A DNA stretch of 63,479 bases from the NCBI RefSeq assembly GCF_001921205.1, contig NZ_MSIE01000061.1, positions 1-63,479 of the forward strand, written 5' to 3'. Positions 37,794-47,135 of this stretch are shown piece after piece; position 1 is the stretch's first letter; every line of letters starts with the position of its first letter. The notes under the pieces are model-generated. The model had not been told where the DNA came from and did not search any database. It was given only the letters and a program-made list of their open reading frames with translations. The stretch is from Actinophytocola xanthii. Lineage in GTDB: Bacteria > Actinomycetota > Actinomycetes > Mycobacteriales > Pseudonocardiaceae. The translations under genes and the position numbers were made by a program.

Positions 37794-38759
37794 CTACTGC
37801 CCCTGCTCCGACGGCACCTCGTCACCCTCGGAGCCGGCGGCCTCGCCGTCGTCGGCCGGGTCCGAGGACCCACCGCGCTGGGTGCCGTTCGACGCGGGCT
37901 CCTGCGCGGGCCCCGGGGTCTCGCTCCTGGTCGACTCTGGCGGCTGCGAGGTCGTCTCCTGCGACGGCGACTGCGTGCTGGTGTCCGGCGGGGTCGAGGG
38001 CTCCGGGGGCAGGGAGGTGTCGGTCGGGGTGTCGGGGTTGTTCGTGCCCGGGTTGGGGTTGCCGTTGCCGCCGCCCTCGCCCGGCTCGGGGTCCGGCGCG
38101 GGGGTGGGGCTCGGCACCGGCGGCTGAGGGGCCTCGCCGGACGGGTTGCCCGGCAGCTGCGCCATCAGCGAGGCGTGCTTCTTCTCGAGGGCCTTCTGCC
38201 CGTCCTCGCTGGCGACCGTGGGCAGCGCCGCGTGCGCGTCCTCCAGCTTCGACTTCGCCTCGGCCAGCCGTCCCTCGGTGAGGGCGGCCTCGGCCTCGCG
38301 CAGGTCGGCGCGGACGGACTCGGCGGCCTCCACCGAGCGTGCGTGGTCGGAGTAGAGCACTTTGGTCAGCGCCCAGAGCGTGTCCCCTGGCTGGGCGTCC
38401 CTGGCCATCAGGCCCATCCCGGCGAAGGCGATCGCGAGCACGGCAGCCGCGGCGGCCACCGGGACGAGCAGGCGGGGACGCCGCCTGCGCCGCGCCTGGG
38501 CGGCGTGCACCGTGACCGTGGCCAGCTTCTGGTCGACCAGGTCGCCGACCGGCTCGGCCTCGACGTCACGGCGCCAGGACAGCAGCAGCGCGCTCAGCTG
38601 GTCGTCGGGCAGTTCGGCCGACTCCTCCAGGCTCGCGCCGGCCAGCAGGTCCAGGTACTCGTCGTCGGCGTGCACCAGCGACAGGTCGAAGTCGAGATCC
38701 GCGGCGGTGCCGAAGGCTCGGCCCTCGTCCGGCGTACCGGGATCGTGTCGATCGCTCAT
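37794..38759 (-). CDS. rsdA: Anti-sigma-D factor RsdA
   Basis: A 321-residue single-pass membrane protein. The cytoplasmic N-terminus (about 1-90) has D-L-D-F-D-L-S-L-V-H-A-D-D-E-Y-L-D-L-L-A and is the SigD-binding part. A transmembrane helix (about 97-116) follows, then a helical segment outside and a long Pro/Ser/Thr/Glu tail. In M. tuberculosis RsdA (Rv3413c) holds SigD inactive until it is cut and degraded by the Clp protease. The ATG directly abuts the sigD stop (TGAATG), giving strict co-translation and a fixed ratio of factor to inhibitor. Confidence 0.9.
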   Translation of the reverse strand: MSDRHDPGTPDEGRAFGTAADLDFDLSLVHADDEYLDLLAGASLEESAELPDDQLSALLLSWRRDVEAEPVGDLVDQKLATVTVHAAQARRRRRPRLLVPVAAAAAVLAIAFAGMGLMARDAQPGDTLWALTKVLYSDHARSVEAAESVRADLREAEAALTEGRLAEAKSKLEDAHAALPTVASEDGQKALEKKHASLMAQLPGNPSGEAPQPPVPSPTPAPDPEPGEGGGNGNPNPGTNNPDTPTDTSLPPEPSTPPDTSTQSPSQETTSQPPESTRSETPGPAQEPASNGTQRGGSSDPADDGEAAGSEGDEVPSEQGQ

Positions 38760-39332
38760 TCAGACCACCTCCTCCGCGGACAACGTCTTGCGCAAGCGGG
38801 CCAGCGCGCGGTGCTGCGCGACCCTCACCGCTCCCGGCGTGGAGCCGACCGCCTCGGCCGTCTCCTCCGCCGACAGCCCGACCACCACCCGCAGCAGGAC
38901 GATGTCCCGCTGCTTGTCGGGCAGCACGTCGAGCAGGTCCTTCATCCGACGGCTCAGGTCCTGCTGCATGGCGCGCTGTTCGGGCCCGGCGTCGGTTTCC
39001 GGTTCATCTGGAACGTCGGCGACGGGCTCGGATCGGTTACGCCCTGCCGCCCGATGCGCGTCGGCAACCTTGTGCGCGGCGATGCCGTACACGAAGGCCA
39101 GGAAGGGGCGCCCCTGGTCGCGGTAACCGGGCAATGCCGTGAGCACCGCGAGACACACCTCCTGGGCCACGTCGTCCGCCGAGGCGAACGACCGCTCCTG
39201 CCTTCCCACACGCGCACGGCAGTACCGCACGACCAGAGGGCGGATGGACGCGAGCACCCGGTCGACGGCGCGGGGATCGCCCTCGACGGCAGCGCCAACC
39301 GATGCGTCCAGTCCGTCCCCCAATGTGGTCAT
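38760..39332 (-). CDS. sigD: ECF-type RNA polymerase sigma factor SigD
   Basis: A 190-residue sigma-70-family factor. Region 2 has A-D-D-V-A-Q-E-V-C-L-A-V-L-T-A-L and F-L-A-F-V-Y-G-I-A-A-H-K-V-A-D-A-H-R. Region 4 has L-P-D-K-Q-R-D-I-V-L-L-R-V-V-V-G-L-S-A-E-E-T-A-E-A. ATG 39332. In mycobacteria SigD supports stationary-phase and ribosomal-protein gene expression; in Streptomyces the same locus lies beside bldM. Its own promoter must lie in the following 297-bp gap, but I could not identify hexamers with confidence. Confidence 0.93.
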   Translation of the reverse strand: MTTLGDGLDASVGAAVEGDPRAVDRVLASIRPLVVRYCRARVGRQERSFASADDVAQEVCLAVLTALPGYRDQGRPFLAFVYGIAAHKVADAHRAAGRNRSEPVADVPDEPETDAGPEQRAMQQDLSRRMKDLLDVLPDKQRDIVLLRVVVGLSAEETAEAVGSTPGAVRVAQHRALARLRKTLSAEEVV

Positions 39333-39390
39333 CGCAGCGAGCAGCCTCAGTGTTACGTGCAGGTACGGTCGTCCAACATCATCGCGGGTA

Positions 39391-39413
39391 CGCGGGGTGT
39401 GTCGACCCCCGCG
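39391..39413. other. Hairpin CGCGGGG/CCCCGCG upstream of sigD
   Basis: A perfect 7-bp stem with a 9-base loop, about 60 bp before the sigD start codon in the 297-bp gap (39333-39629) after the BldM-like gene. It could terminate read-through from the BldM-like gene, or be part of the sigD leader. Apart from this and an AT-rich patch near 39610-39632 I see nothing defined in the gap. Confidence 0.45.
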
Positions 39414-39629
39414 CGGGTGTCACCCACCGTACCGCGCTGAGCCAAGCAGGCCGATTTCCGCCGGTCGCGGAGGCGGCCGGGTCGCGCTGCGTGATCAAGA
39501 TCGGTACAGGGGCTCGACGAGCCGCGGAGAGGGCGGTGACCAGGGCTCCTGGTCGGAACGCGGTGAACGACGCCCGGCCCGCATGGCGTGCGGGAGACGT
39601 CGTTCGGATCGCCTTAAACGTGAAACTGT

Positions 39630-40226
39630 TTACGAGACGAGGCCGCGCCGGAAGCCGTGGGCCACCGCCTGAGCGCGGTCGCGAACGCCGAGCTTGCGGA
39701 ACAGGCGACGGGCGTGGGTCTTCACCGTGTCCTCGGACAGGTAGAGCTCGCGGCCGATCTGGCCGTTGCTCTTGCCCATCGCCATCCCGCGCAGAACCTG
39801 GAGCTCGCGGTCGGTGAGCTGAACACCGGGGTCGGACGGCTGCCGGGGCGCCGGGACCGAGGTGCTGGCCAGGGTGTGGGCGAGCGCGGCGACGAGCTCG
39901 GGACGCGAGGCGTCCCAGCGGAGGTAGCCACGGGCGCCACCGGCGATGGCCGCGGCGATGCTGCTGGCGTCGTCCGGAGCGCCGAAGACGATGACGTTCG
40001 CCTGCGGGTTGGCCGAGACCAGGCGCCTGGTCGCCTCGACGCCGGTGGGCACCGCGCGCTGCGTGCCGACCAGGACGACGTCGACGGGAGCACGGGAGAA
40101 CCTGGCGAGCAGCTCGTCACCGTGTGCTACGCAGTCGATGCGACTAACCCCTGGAACCGCGGACATGACACGGGTCAGACCTTCCCGCACGCCGCGCCGG
40201 TCGTCGCATATCAAGACCGTCGTCAC
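39630..40226 (-). CDS. bldM: BldM-like atypical response regulator lacking the phospho-acceptor Asp
   Basis: A 198-residue receiver plus LuxR-type regulator. The DNA-binding part (L-T-D-R-E-L-Q-V-L-R-G-M, E-D-T-V-K-T-H-A-R-R-L-F-R-K-L-G) closely matches Streptomyces BldM, which with WhiI controls late development genes. In the receiver D8-D9 remain. The position of Asp54 is Gly (V-V-L-V-G54-T-Q-R), and the conserved Lys is Trp (G-Y-L-R-W-D). Phosphorylation is therefore impossible. It is likely a constitutive or ligand- or partner-controlled regulator. ATG 40226. Synteny with sigD and guaB also matches Streptomyces. Confidence 0.88.
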   Translation of the reverse strand: MTTVLICDDRRGVREGLTRVMSAVPGVSRIDCVAHGDELLARFSRAPVDVVLVGTQRAVPTGVEATRRLVSANPQANVIVFGAPDDASSIAAAIAGGARGYLRWDASRPELVAALAHTLASTSVPAPRQPSDPGVQLTDRELQVLRGMAMGKSNGQIGRELYLSEDTVKTHARRLFRKLGVRDRAQAVAHGFRRGLVS

Positions 40227-40347
40227 GGGGACTCCTTCCTGCAGCCGAGTGACGTACTCCTCCCTATCGGACGCTTAGGGGCGAACCTTGACACGATCTG
40301 GTGGTAATTCTTCCGACCAGTTCGCCCAGATGTCCGTACCCACCCCG

Positions 40348-41544
40348 TCACCCGGTTGGGCCAGCGAGCCGGGGCACCCATGGAGAGCGCTCGGCGAGCC
40401 GGCGGCCGACCGGATCGGCCCGACGTAACACGCTGTGTAAGGCTACGGCGGCACACCGACAGAATTGGTCCCCTCGGGTGGGCACGAGGTCGGCGAGGAC
40501 GAGCGCCGCCGGCCAGACGAGCGGGAGCAGCCCCAGGTCCGTCGCGTCGTGCAGGGCTGTCGAGAGGGTGGAGACGGCGCGGCTCCGATGCCCGTCCGTG
40601 GCCAGCGCGACCCCCAGGACCAGCGCGGACTTCACCCGGTGGCGCACCGACCCGGCCTCCGCCGCGATCTCCGCCGCGATCTCGGCGGGGCCGAGCGCGG
40701 CGTCCGCCCGGCCGCTGGCCAGCTCGGTCTCGGCGCGGAGCCAGCCGGCGCGAAGCTCCGGCCGCCAGCCGCGGCCCACCGGCGCGACGGCGAGAAGCCG
40801 CCGGGCCTCCGCGAGCCGGCCGAGCCCGACCGCATCGGCCGCCAGCCCGAGCAGGACGTCTGACCAGGCCCCGTACCGGGGGATGTCAACCGGACGAGCG
40901 GGCTCACCCAATCGGCCGGCACTCACCTCAACGGTTGGACCAATGGCGGTACTCAGGGGTGCGCGCTCACCGAGCGCCCGCGTCCCCGTCGCCCACGCGA
41001 GACCGCCACCGAAAGAGAGCCGTTCCCGGTTCGGGGGATGACCGAGGGCCCCGGTTGGGCGATGAGGGGGTGGGGTTACGCCACGGTGTTCGGGAGAGCG
41101 CGGAGGTGGACCTCCCCCATTCGGGGGACCCGGCACCTCGGGCCGGCCCGCCGGACCGCGAATGGCGGAACCCGGGTTCCCCCCGTCCTGCCCGCCGGCC
41201 CCGGCGGCACTCCCGGCCGGCTCGAGCGCGCCGTGCCCGGCCCGGCCCGGATCCGCCAACTGGGCACCCGCGGCGAGGCGGGCCAGACCTGCCGCGTCGA
41301 GACGTCGGGCGTTCTCGTGCCCGCCCAACTGGCGGCGGTGGGCCGCCAACGTCGCCGCCGACGACGCCGCCAGGACGGGGTCCGCCGCGCCCATCAGCTC
41401 CTCGAGCAACGCCGCCGCCCGGGCGTACCAGCCCTGCCCGCCCAGCACGACGGCCGCCAGCCACCTCTCCCGTGGGTCCGCCGGCACCGCCGTCACGGCC
41501 TGGTCCGGGCGGTCGCCGAAGGCCGCGCGGGATAAGGAGGTCAC
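40348..41544 (-). CDS. TPR-like helical-repeat protein coupled to the MerR gene
   Basis: A 398-residue protein from GTG 41544, which overlaps the MerR stop (GTGA). Two Ala/Leu-rich helical blocks (about 25-100 and 225-370) have the rhythm of tetratricopeptide repeats (W-Y-A-R-A-A-A-L-L-E-E-L, L-G-R-L-A-E-A-R-R-L-L-A-V). Between them is about 110 residues of Gly/Pro/Arg-rich low complexity. That central DNA (about 40980-41250) has a different base pattern, with G5 runs and short hairpins, and may be an expansion. No enzyme motif. Coupling suggests it acts with the MerR-type protein. Confidence 0.7.
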   Translation of the reverse strand: MTSLSRAAFGDRPDQAVTAVPADPRERWLAAVVLGGQGWYARAAALLEELMGAADPVLAASSAATLAAHRRQLGGHENARRLDAAGLARLAAGAQLADPGRAGHGALEPAGSAAGAGGQDGGNPGSAIRGPAGRPEVPGPPNGGGPPPRSPEHRGVTPPPHRPTGALGHPPNRERLSFGGGLAWATGTRALGERAPLSTAIGPTVEVSAGRLGEPARPVDIPRYGAWSDVLLGLAADAVGLGRLAEARRLLAVAPVGRGWRPELRAGWLRAETELASGRADAALGPAEIAAEIAAEAGSVRHRVKSALVLGVALATDGHRSRAVSTLSTALHDATDLGLLPLVWPAALVLADLVPTRGDQFCRCAAVALHSVLRRADPVGRRLAERSPWVPRLAGPTG

Positions 41545-42572
41545 CGGGGGCAGCCGATCAGGGACTCGATCCGGTGAACGGCGTCGGCCAGGTCTTCCAG
41601 CCGATCCACCCGGTCGGGGAGGTCGACGGTGAACCAGCCCGGCCCGGACGCGAACAGCCGAACGCGTTGGCGGGTCCGGGGAACGCCGGTGAAGACCTCG
41701 GCGGTCCCGCACCGGGGCAGCTGCGCCCAGACCGCCACCGCGGCCGGGCCCGTTCGGCGGACGGCGGCGGCCAGCGCGTCGACCGGCAGCGCGGCACCGA
41801 GCATCTGGGTGCCGATCCCCGCCTGGGCGAGCGCGGCACGCAGCACGTAGAGCGGCAGCGCGTAGCGCTCCTCCGGCGCGGCGCACAACAGCACCGGGCG
41901 CGGGTTGCGCGGGGTGGTCACCAACGGCGTCGCGCCGATCATGGCGGCCAGGGTGCACTCGTGGAGCATGCGTTCGACCTCGACGCACTCGCCCGACTGG
42001 GCCCACCGGCTCGCGAGCGCGGACAGCACCGGGCGGAGGACGTCGTCCCACACCGCGAGGACCCCGAGCTCGTCGATGCAGGACGAGAGCAGCTGCTGGG
42101 TCGCCACCGCGTCCATGGCCATCGCCGCGCGGTTGAGGCTGAGCACCGCCGAGGAACGGGCTCCCGAGGCGTGCAGCAGCGGCGACTCCGGCTCCCGCGG
42201 CGCCAGCACGTGCACCTCGGCGAACGCCGGCTCGGGCTGGTCGGCCCGCAGCGCGTAGCTCGCCGCCTCCGCCGGCGACGCCCCGCGCAGCAGCGCCTGC
42301 TGCATCAGCTCGAGCCGCGCGACGTCGGCGGGGGCGTAGCGGCGGTGCCGGCCGGTGGTGTGACCACGGGGGCCGATGCCGTAACGGCGGTCCCAGGTAC
42401 GCAGGGTGGCCGGCGCGACGCCGAGGCGGCGGGCCACGGCGGCGACCGGCAGGGTCGGCTCGTCCTGCCGGACGACGTCGACGTCCGGGATGGGCTCCGG
42501 GCCGACGGCCGGCCGTAGCAGCGGGATCGCGCCGGGCTCGGCGCTGGACAGGGCTACGCGGTGATCCCCCAC
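41541..42572 (-). CDS. MerR-type regulator with degenerate cobalamin-binding-like domain
   Basis: A 343-residue regulator from GTG 42572 (AGGAGG five bases upstream). An N-terminal Pro-rich region of about 40 residues precedes the MerR helix-turn-helix (L-P-V-A-A-V-A-R-R-L-G-V-A-P-A-T-L-R-T-W-D-R-R-Y-G-I). The following helical and Rossmann-like domains follow the CarH/LitR plan for adenosylcobalamin. The residues expected to contact B12 are changed: V-E-V-E-R-M-L-H-E in place of the E-H pair, and P-E-E-R-Y-A-L-P-L in place of D-x-H-x-x-G. It probably senses something else. It diverges from whiB3 over 222 bp. Confidence 0.85.
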   Translation of the reverse strand: MGDHRVALSSAEPGAIPLLRPAVGPEPIPDVDVVRQDEPTLPVAAVARRLGVAPATLRTWDRRYGIGPRGHTTGRHRRYAPADVARLELMQQALLRGASPAEAASYALRADQPEPAFAEVHVLAPREPESPLLHASGARSSAVLSLNRAAMAMDAVATQQLLSSCIDELGVLAVWDDVLRPVLSALASRWAQSGECVEVERMLHECTLAAMIGATPLVTTPRNPRPVLLCAAPEERYALPLYVLRAALAQAGIGTQMLGAALPVDALAAAVRRTGPAAVAVWAQLPRCGTAEVFTGVPRTRQRVRLFASGPGWFTVDLPDRVDRLEDLADAVHRIESLIGCPR

Positions 42573-42704
42573 GGACGCCTCCTTACGTCGCAGCCCTCCC
42601 ATCGTCGGGTGATCCAGACCGCGCGGCAACTGGATCGTCGAACACGCTGCGTGGACCCAGGTCACCGATCGGCTGAATATGGCCGGCCAATGAGTTGATC
42701 ACCC

Positions 42705-42777
42705 TTGAACAAGCATTGGCGCGCTTCTAGCGTGAGTGCCGCTGCACCGAATGGAGTAGCCGGTACGTACGTTCCGG
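42705..42777 (+). promoter_or_regulatory. whiB3 promoter and near-perfect 18-bp palindrome
   Basis: TTGAAC (42705-42710) and TAGCGT (42728-42733) are 17 bases apart, a good sigma-70/HrdB-type promoter for whiB3. Downstream, at 42760-42777, CCGGTACGTACGTTCCGG is a palindrome with one mismatched pair. It lies in the transcribed leader about 18 bp before the ATG. It is a candidate operator for the neighbouring MerR or BldM-like protein or for WhiB3 itself. Confidence 0.65.
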
Positions 42778-42794
42778 CGAGGGAGGCGGTCACG

Positions 42795-43094
42795 ATGGCA
42801 GACACTCGGAGGCTCCCCGGGCCCAACGCTGATGTGTGGGACTGGCAGCTCGAGGGTTCCTGCCGCGGCATGGACAGCGCGTTCTTCTTCCACCCCGACG
42901 GCGAGCGCGGGCCGGCCAGGGCCAGGCGAGAGGCCAGGGCCAAGGCCATCTGCCAGGCCTGTCCCGTGCTGGAGCTGTGCCGCAGGCACGCCCTCGCCGT
43001 GCACGAGCCCTACGGCATCTGGGGCGGCCTCTCCGAGGGCGAGCGGGAGGCGATCATCAAGCTGGAGAAGCGCACGCTCGCCGTGGCGACCTGA
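42795..43094 (+). CDS. whiB3: WhiB-family Fe-S regulator, WhiB3 type
   Basis: A 99-residue WhiB protein with the four cluster ligands C23, C53, C56 and C62 (G-S-C-R-G-M-D, I-C-Q-A-C-P-V-L-E-L-C) and the G-I-W-G-G turn. The 4Fe-4S form senses NO, oxygen and redox state and binds region 4 of the main sigma factor. The N-terminal L-P-G-P-N-A-D-V-W-D-W-Q-L-E and synteny with groEL1 match M. tuberculosis WhiB3 (Rv3416). ATG 42795 has GGGAGG upstream. The basic C-terminal tail is shorter than in WhiB3. Confidence 0.92.
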   Translation: MADTRRLPGPNADVWDWQLEGSCRGMDSAFFFHPDGERGPARARREARAKAICQACPVLELCRRHALAVHEPYGIWGGLSEGEREAIIKLEKRTLAVAT

Positions 43095-43131
43095 CACCGC
43101 ACCGTCGCCGGGCACCGCTCGTTGAACAGCT

Positions 43132-43166
43132 GAACGCCGCGCCCAGCGGAGCCGGGCGCGGCGTTC
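43132..43166. terminator. Bidirectional terminator, perfect 13-bp stem
   Basis: GAACGCCGCGCCC (43132-43144) pairs with GGGCGCGGCGTTC (43154-43166) around a 9-base loop. It lies between the converging whiB3 and groEL1 genes. Confidence 0.88.
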
Positions 43167-43187
43167 GTGCGAGCGAAACGGGTCGGC

Positions 43188-44828
<1,641 letters not shown>

Positions 44829-44848
44829 CTACCTTTCTCGAACGCACA

Positions 44849-44882
44849 ACGCCCCGGTAGCCCCACTGGGCCACCGGGGCGT
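44849..44882 (-). terminator. Intercistronic hairpin between groES and groEL1
   Basis: A 10-bp stem (ACGCCCCGGT 44849-44858 with ACCGGGGCGT 44873-44882) and a further inner GC stem lie inside the groES-groEL1 gap on their common transcript. It is strong enough to act as a partial terminator or an RNase processing and stability element, which would set the ratio of GroES to GroEL1. Confidence 0.7.
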
Positions 44883-44902
44883 GCGGTTGGACTTCGCCGG
44901 CG

Positions 44903-45196
44903 TCAGTTGATGACGGCCAGCACGTCGCGGGCGGAGAGGATCAGGTACTCCTCGCCGTTGTACTTCACCTCGGTACCGCCGTACTTGGAGTAGATGACGA
45001 CGTCCCCGACGGCGACGTCCAGCGGGACGCGGTTGCCGTTGTCGTCGATCCGGCCCGGCCCGACGGCCAGAACCTTGCCCTCCTGGGGCTTCTCCTTGGC
45101 GGTGTCCGGGATGACGAGGCCCGAGGCCGTGGTGGCCTCCGCCTCGCTCGCCTGGACAACGATCTTGTCCTCGAGCGGCTTGATGTTCACGCTCAC
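44903..45196 (-). CDS. groES: 10-kDa co-chaperonin GroES
   Basis: A 97-residue protein that caps GroEL rings. It reads [15 protein letters not shown], mobile loop [13 protein letters not shown], and ends D-V-L-A-V-I-N. GTG 45196 has GGAGG seven bases upstream. An in-frame start 15 bases earlier exists but would include the ribosome site. First gene of the heat-shock operon, behind a CIRCE operator. Confidence 0.96.
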   Translation of the reverse strand: MSVNIKPLEDKIVVQASEAEATTASGLVIPDTAKEKPQEGKVLAVGPGRIDDNGNRVPLDVAVGDVVIYSKYGGTEVKYNGEEYLILSARDVLAVIN

Positions 45197-45302
45197 CGCG
45201 ATGACCTCCACGGGTCGTTTCGAAAGCGTTGGCAGTTACCTTGTTGCTTGCGGCTCCTGCCACCCCGCCGTCGCGGGTGCCGGGGCGGTGTCGGCCGTTC
45301 CA

Positions 45303-45329
45303 TTGGCACTCTACCCATGCGACTGCTAA
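45303..45329 (-). promoter_or_regulatory. CIRCE operator (HrcA site) for groES-groEL1
   Basis: On the minus strand TTAGCAGTC-N9-GAGTGCCAA, compared with the CIRCE consensus TTAGCACTC-N9-GAGTGCTAA: 16 of 18 conserved positions match and the spacer is exactly nine. It lies 107 bp upstream of the groES start. HrcA should repress the operon until heat shock. I saw no second CIRCE. Confidence 0.9.
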
Positions 45330-45470
45330 CGCCGCAACGAGGGGTGCCACCCGCCGGGACACGCGGGGGCGGGATGTTCACGAAGGCGTGGGCGGGGGTT
45401 CACGCCGCGCCAGCGGTGGCGACACCGCGGCGGGCTGGGGTTGGGGAGTCACCCGATGAGGGAGGTTCCC

Positions 45471-47024
45471 GTGCCTGACTCTCCGTCCTCTGTCTCGCGC
45501 CGTTCCCTGCTGCTCGGCGGCACCGCGGCCGTCGGCCTCGGGCTGGCCGCCGGTCCGGCGTCCGCCGCCGCGTTCCCGGGGGCCGGTCGGCCGCCCCTGG
45601 CCACCGACCCGTTCACGCTGGGCGTCGCCTCGGGTGACCCCTGGTGCGACAGTGTCGTGCTCTGGACGCGGCTCGCCGTGGACCCGCTCGCCGAGACCGG
45701 GCTCGGGGGCATGCCGGAGCGGCGGGTCGAGGTCCGCTGGCAGGTCGCGCGCGACGAGCGGTTCCGGCACGTCGTGCGCTCCGGGACCACCACCGCGTCA
45801 CCCTCTTCCGCGCACAGCGTGCACGTCGAGCCCCGGGGGCTGCGCGAGGGGACCGAGTACTTCTACCGGTTCCGCGTCGACGGCCACGTCTCTCCGGTGG
45901 GCCGCACGACGACCACCCCGGCCAGGAGCACCGGCCGAGACCTGACGATGTGCTTCGCGTCCTGCTCCCACTTCGGCGAGGGGTACTTCACCGCCTACCG
46001 GCGGCTGGCCGAGGACCAGCCCGACCTGGTGCTGCACCTCGGGGACTACCAGTACGAGTACGCCGCCAAGGCCGCCGACGTGCGGCAGGTGGTCGGCGAG
46101 GAGACCAGGACGCTGGCCGGGTACCGCCAGCGGCACGCCCAGTACAAGACCGACCCGGACCTGCGGCTCGCCCACGCCACCGCGCCCTGGCTGGTCGTGT
46201 GGGACGACCACGAGACCGAGAACAACTGGGCCGACGAGGTGCCCGAGGCACCCGACCCCGGCTTCCTGGACCGGCGGGCGGCCGCCTTCCAGGCCTACTA
46301 CGAGAACATGCCGCTGCGCCGGTCCGCGCGTCCGAGGGGCATCGACATGCGGCTCTACCGCCGGTTCGCCTGGGGTGACCTCGCCACGTTCCACATGCTC
46401 GACACCCGCCAGTACCGCGACGACCAGGCCTGCGGCGACGGCACGAAGGTGGACTGCGCCGAGCGCCTGGACCCGGCGAGGACGATCACCGGCGCGGAGC
46501 AGGAGCGCTGGCTGACCGACGGCCTGCGCCGGTCGCGGGCCCGCTGGGACGTGCTGGGCCAGCAGGTGTTCTTCGCCCAGCGGGACCTGACCGCCGGCGA
46601 GAAGCAGGGCTTCTCGATGGACGCCTGGGACGGCTACCGCGCCAACCGCGACCGGATCGCCACCGCTCTCGGCCACGCCCGCAACGCGGTCGTCCTCACC
46701 GGCGACGTGCACCGCGCGTGGGCCGGTGAGATCAAGGAGAACGCCGACCTGCCCGACTCCCGCGGCGTCGGCGTCGAGCTGGTCGCGACCTCGGTGACCA
46801 GCGGCGGCGACGGGGGCGAGGACACCAACGCGACGGTGCTGGCGGAGAACCCGCACCTGAAGTTCTACAAGAACCGGCGGGGGTACGTGCGCACCCGGTT
46901 CACCGCCGGAGAGCTGCGGGCGGACTTCCGCAGCCTGCCCTACGTCCGCACCCCGGACGCCCCTGCGGAGACCACCGCGAGCTTCGTCACCGAGGACCGC
47001 GACCCGACCCTGCACCGGGTCTGA
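45471..47024 (+). CDS. phoD: Secreted PhoD-type alkaline phosphatase/phosphodiesterase
   Basis: A 517-residue enzyme exported by the Tat route (S-R-R-S-L-L-L-G-G-T-A-A-V-G-L-G-L-A, then A-S-A). An N-terminal Fn3-like PhoD_N domain (G-V-A-S-G-D-P-W) is followed by the metallophosphatase domain. This has C-F-A-S-C-S-H, H-L-G-D-Y-Q-Y-E-Y, W-D-D-H-E-T-E-N-N-W and V-L-T-G-D-V-H, the Fe/Ca ligands of the family. GTG 45471 has GGAGG five bases upstream and gives a compact Tat signal. It releases phosphate from organic esters or teichoic acids. No PHO box was identified. Confidence 0.93.
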   Translation: MPDSPSSVSRRSLLLGGTAAVGLGLAAGPASAAAFPGAGRPPLATDPFTLGVASGDPWCDSVVLWTRLAVDPLAETGLGGMPERRVEVRWQVARDERFRHVVRSGTTTASPSSAHSVHVEPRGLREGTEYFYRFRVDGHVSPVGRTTTTPARSTGRDLTMCFASCSHFGEGYFTAYRRLAEDQPDLVLHLGDYQYEYAAKAADVRQVVGEETRTLAGYRQRHAQYKTDPDLRLAHATAPWLVVWDDHETENNWADEVPEAPDPGFLDRRAAAFQAYYENMPLRRSARPRGIDMRLYRRFAWGDLATFHMLDTRQYRDDQACGDGTKVDCAERLDPARTITGAEQERWLTDGLRRSRARWDVLGQQVFFAQRDLTAGEKQGFSMDAWDGYRANRDRIATALGHARNAVVLTGDVHRAWAGEIKENADLPDSRGVGVELVATSVTSGGDGGEDTNATVLAENPHLKFYKNRRGYVRTRFTAGELRADFRSLPYVRTPDAPAETTASFVTEDRDPTLHRV

Positions 47025-47135
47025 CCCACCTGCGCATTCCTGACGAACTACCCGCCTGAGTAGAAAAGATTGACCAGGCGAACCGCGCCGACGAGAGTGG
47101 GCCTGTCCGGAACCCGTTCGACCCGGGAGGCCCGC

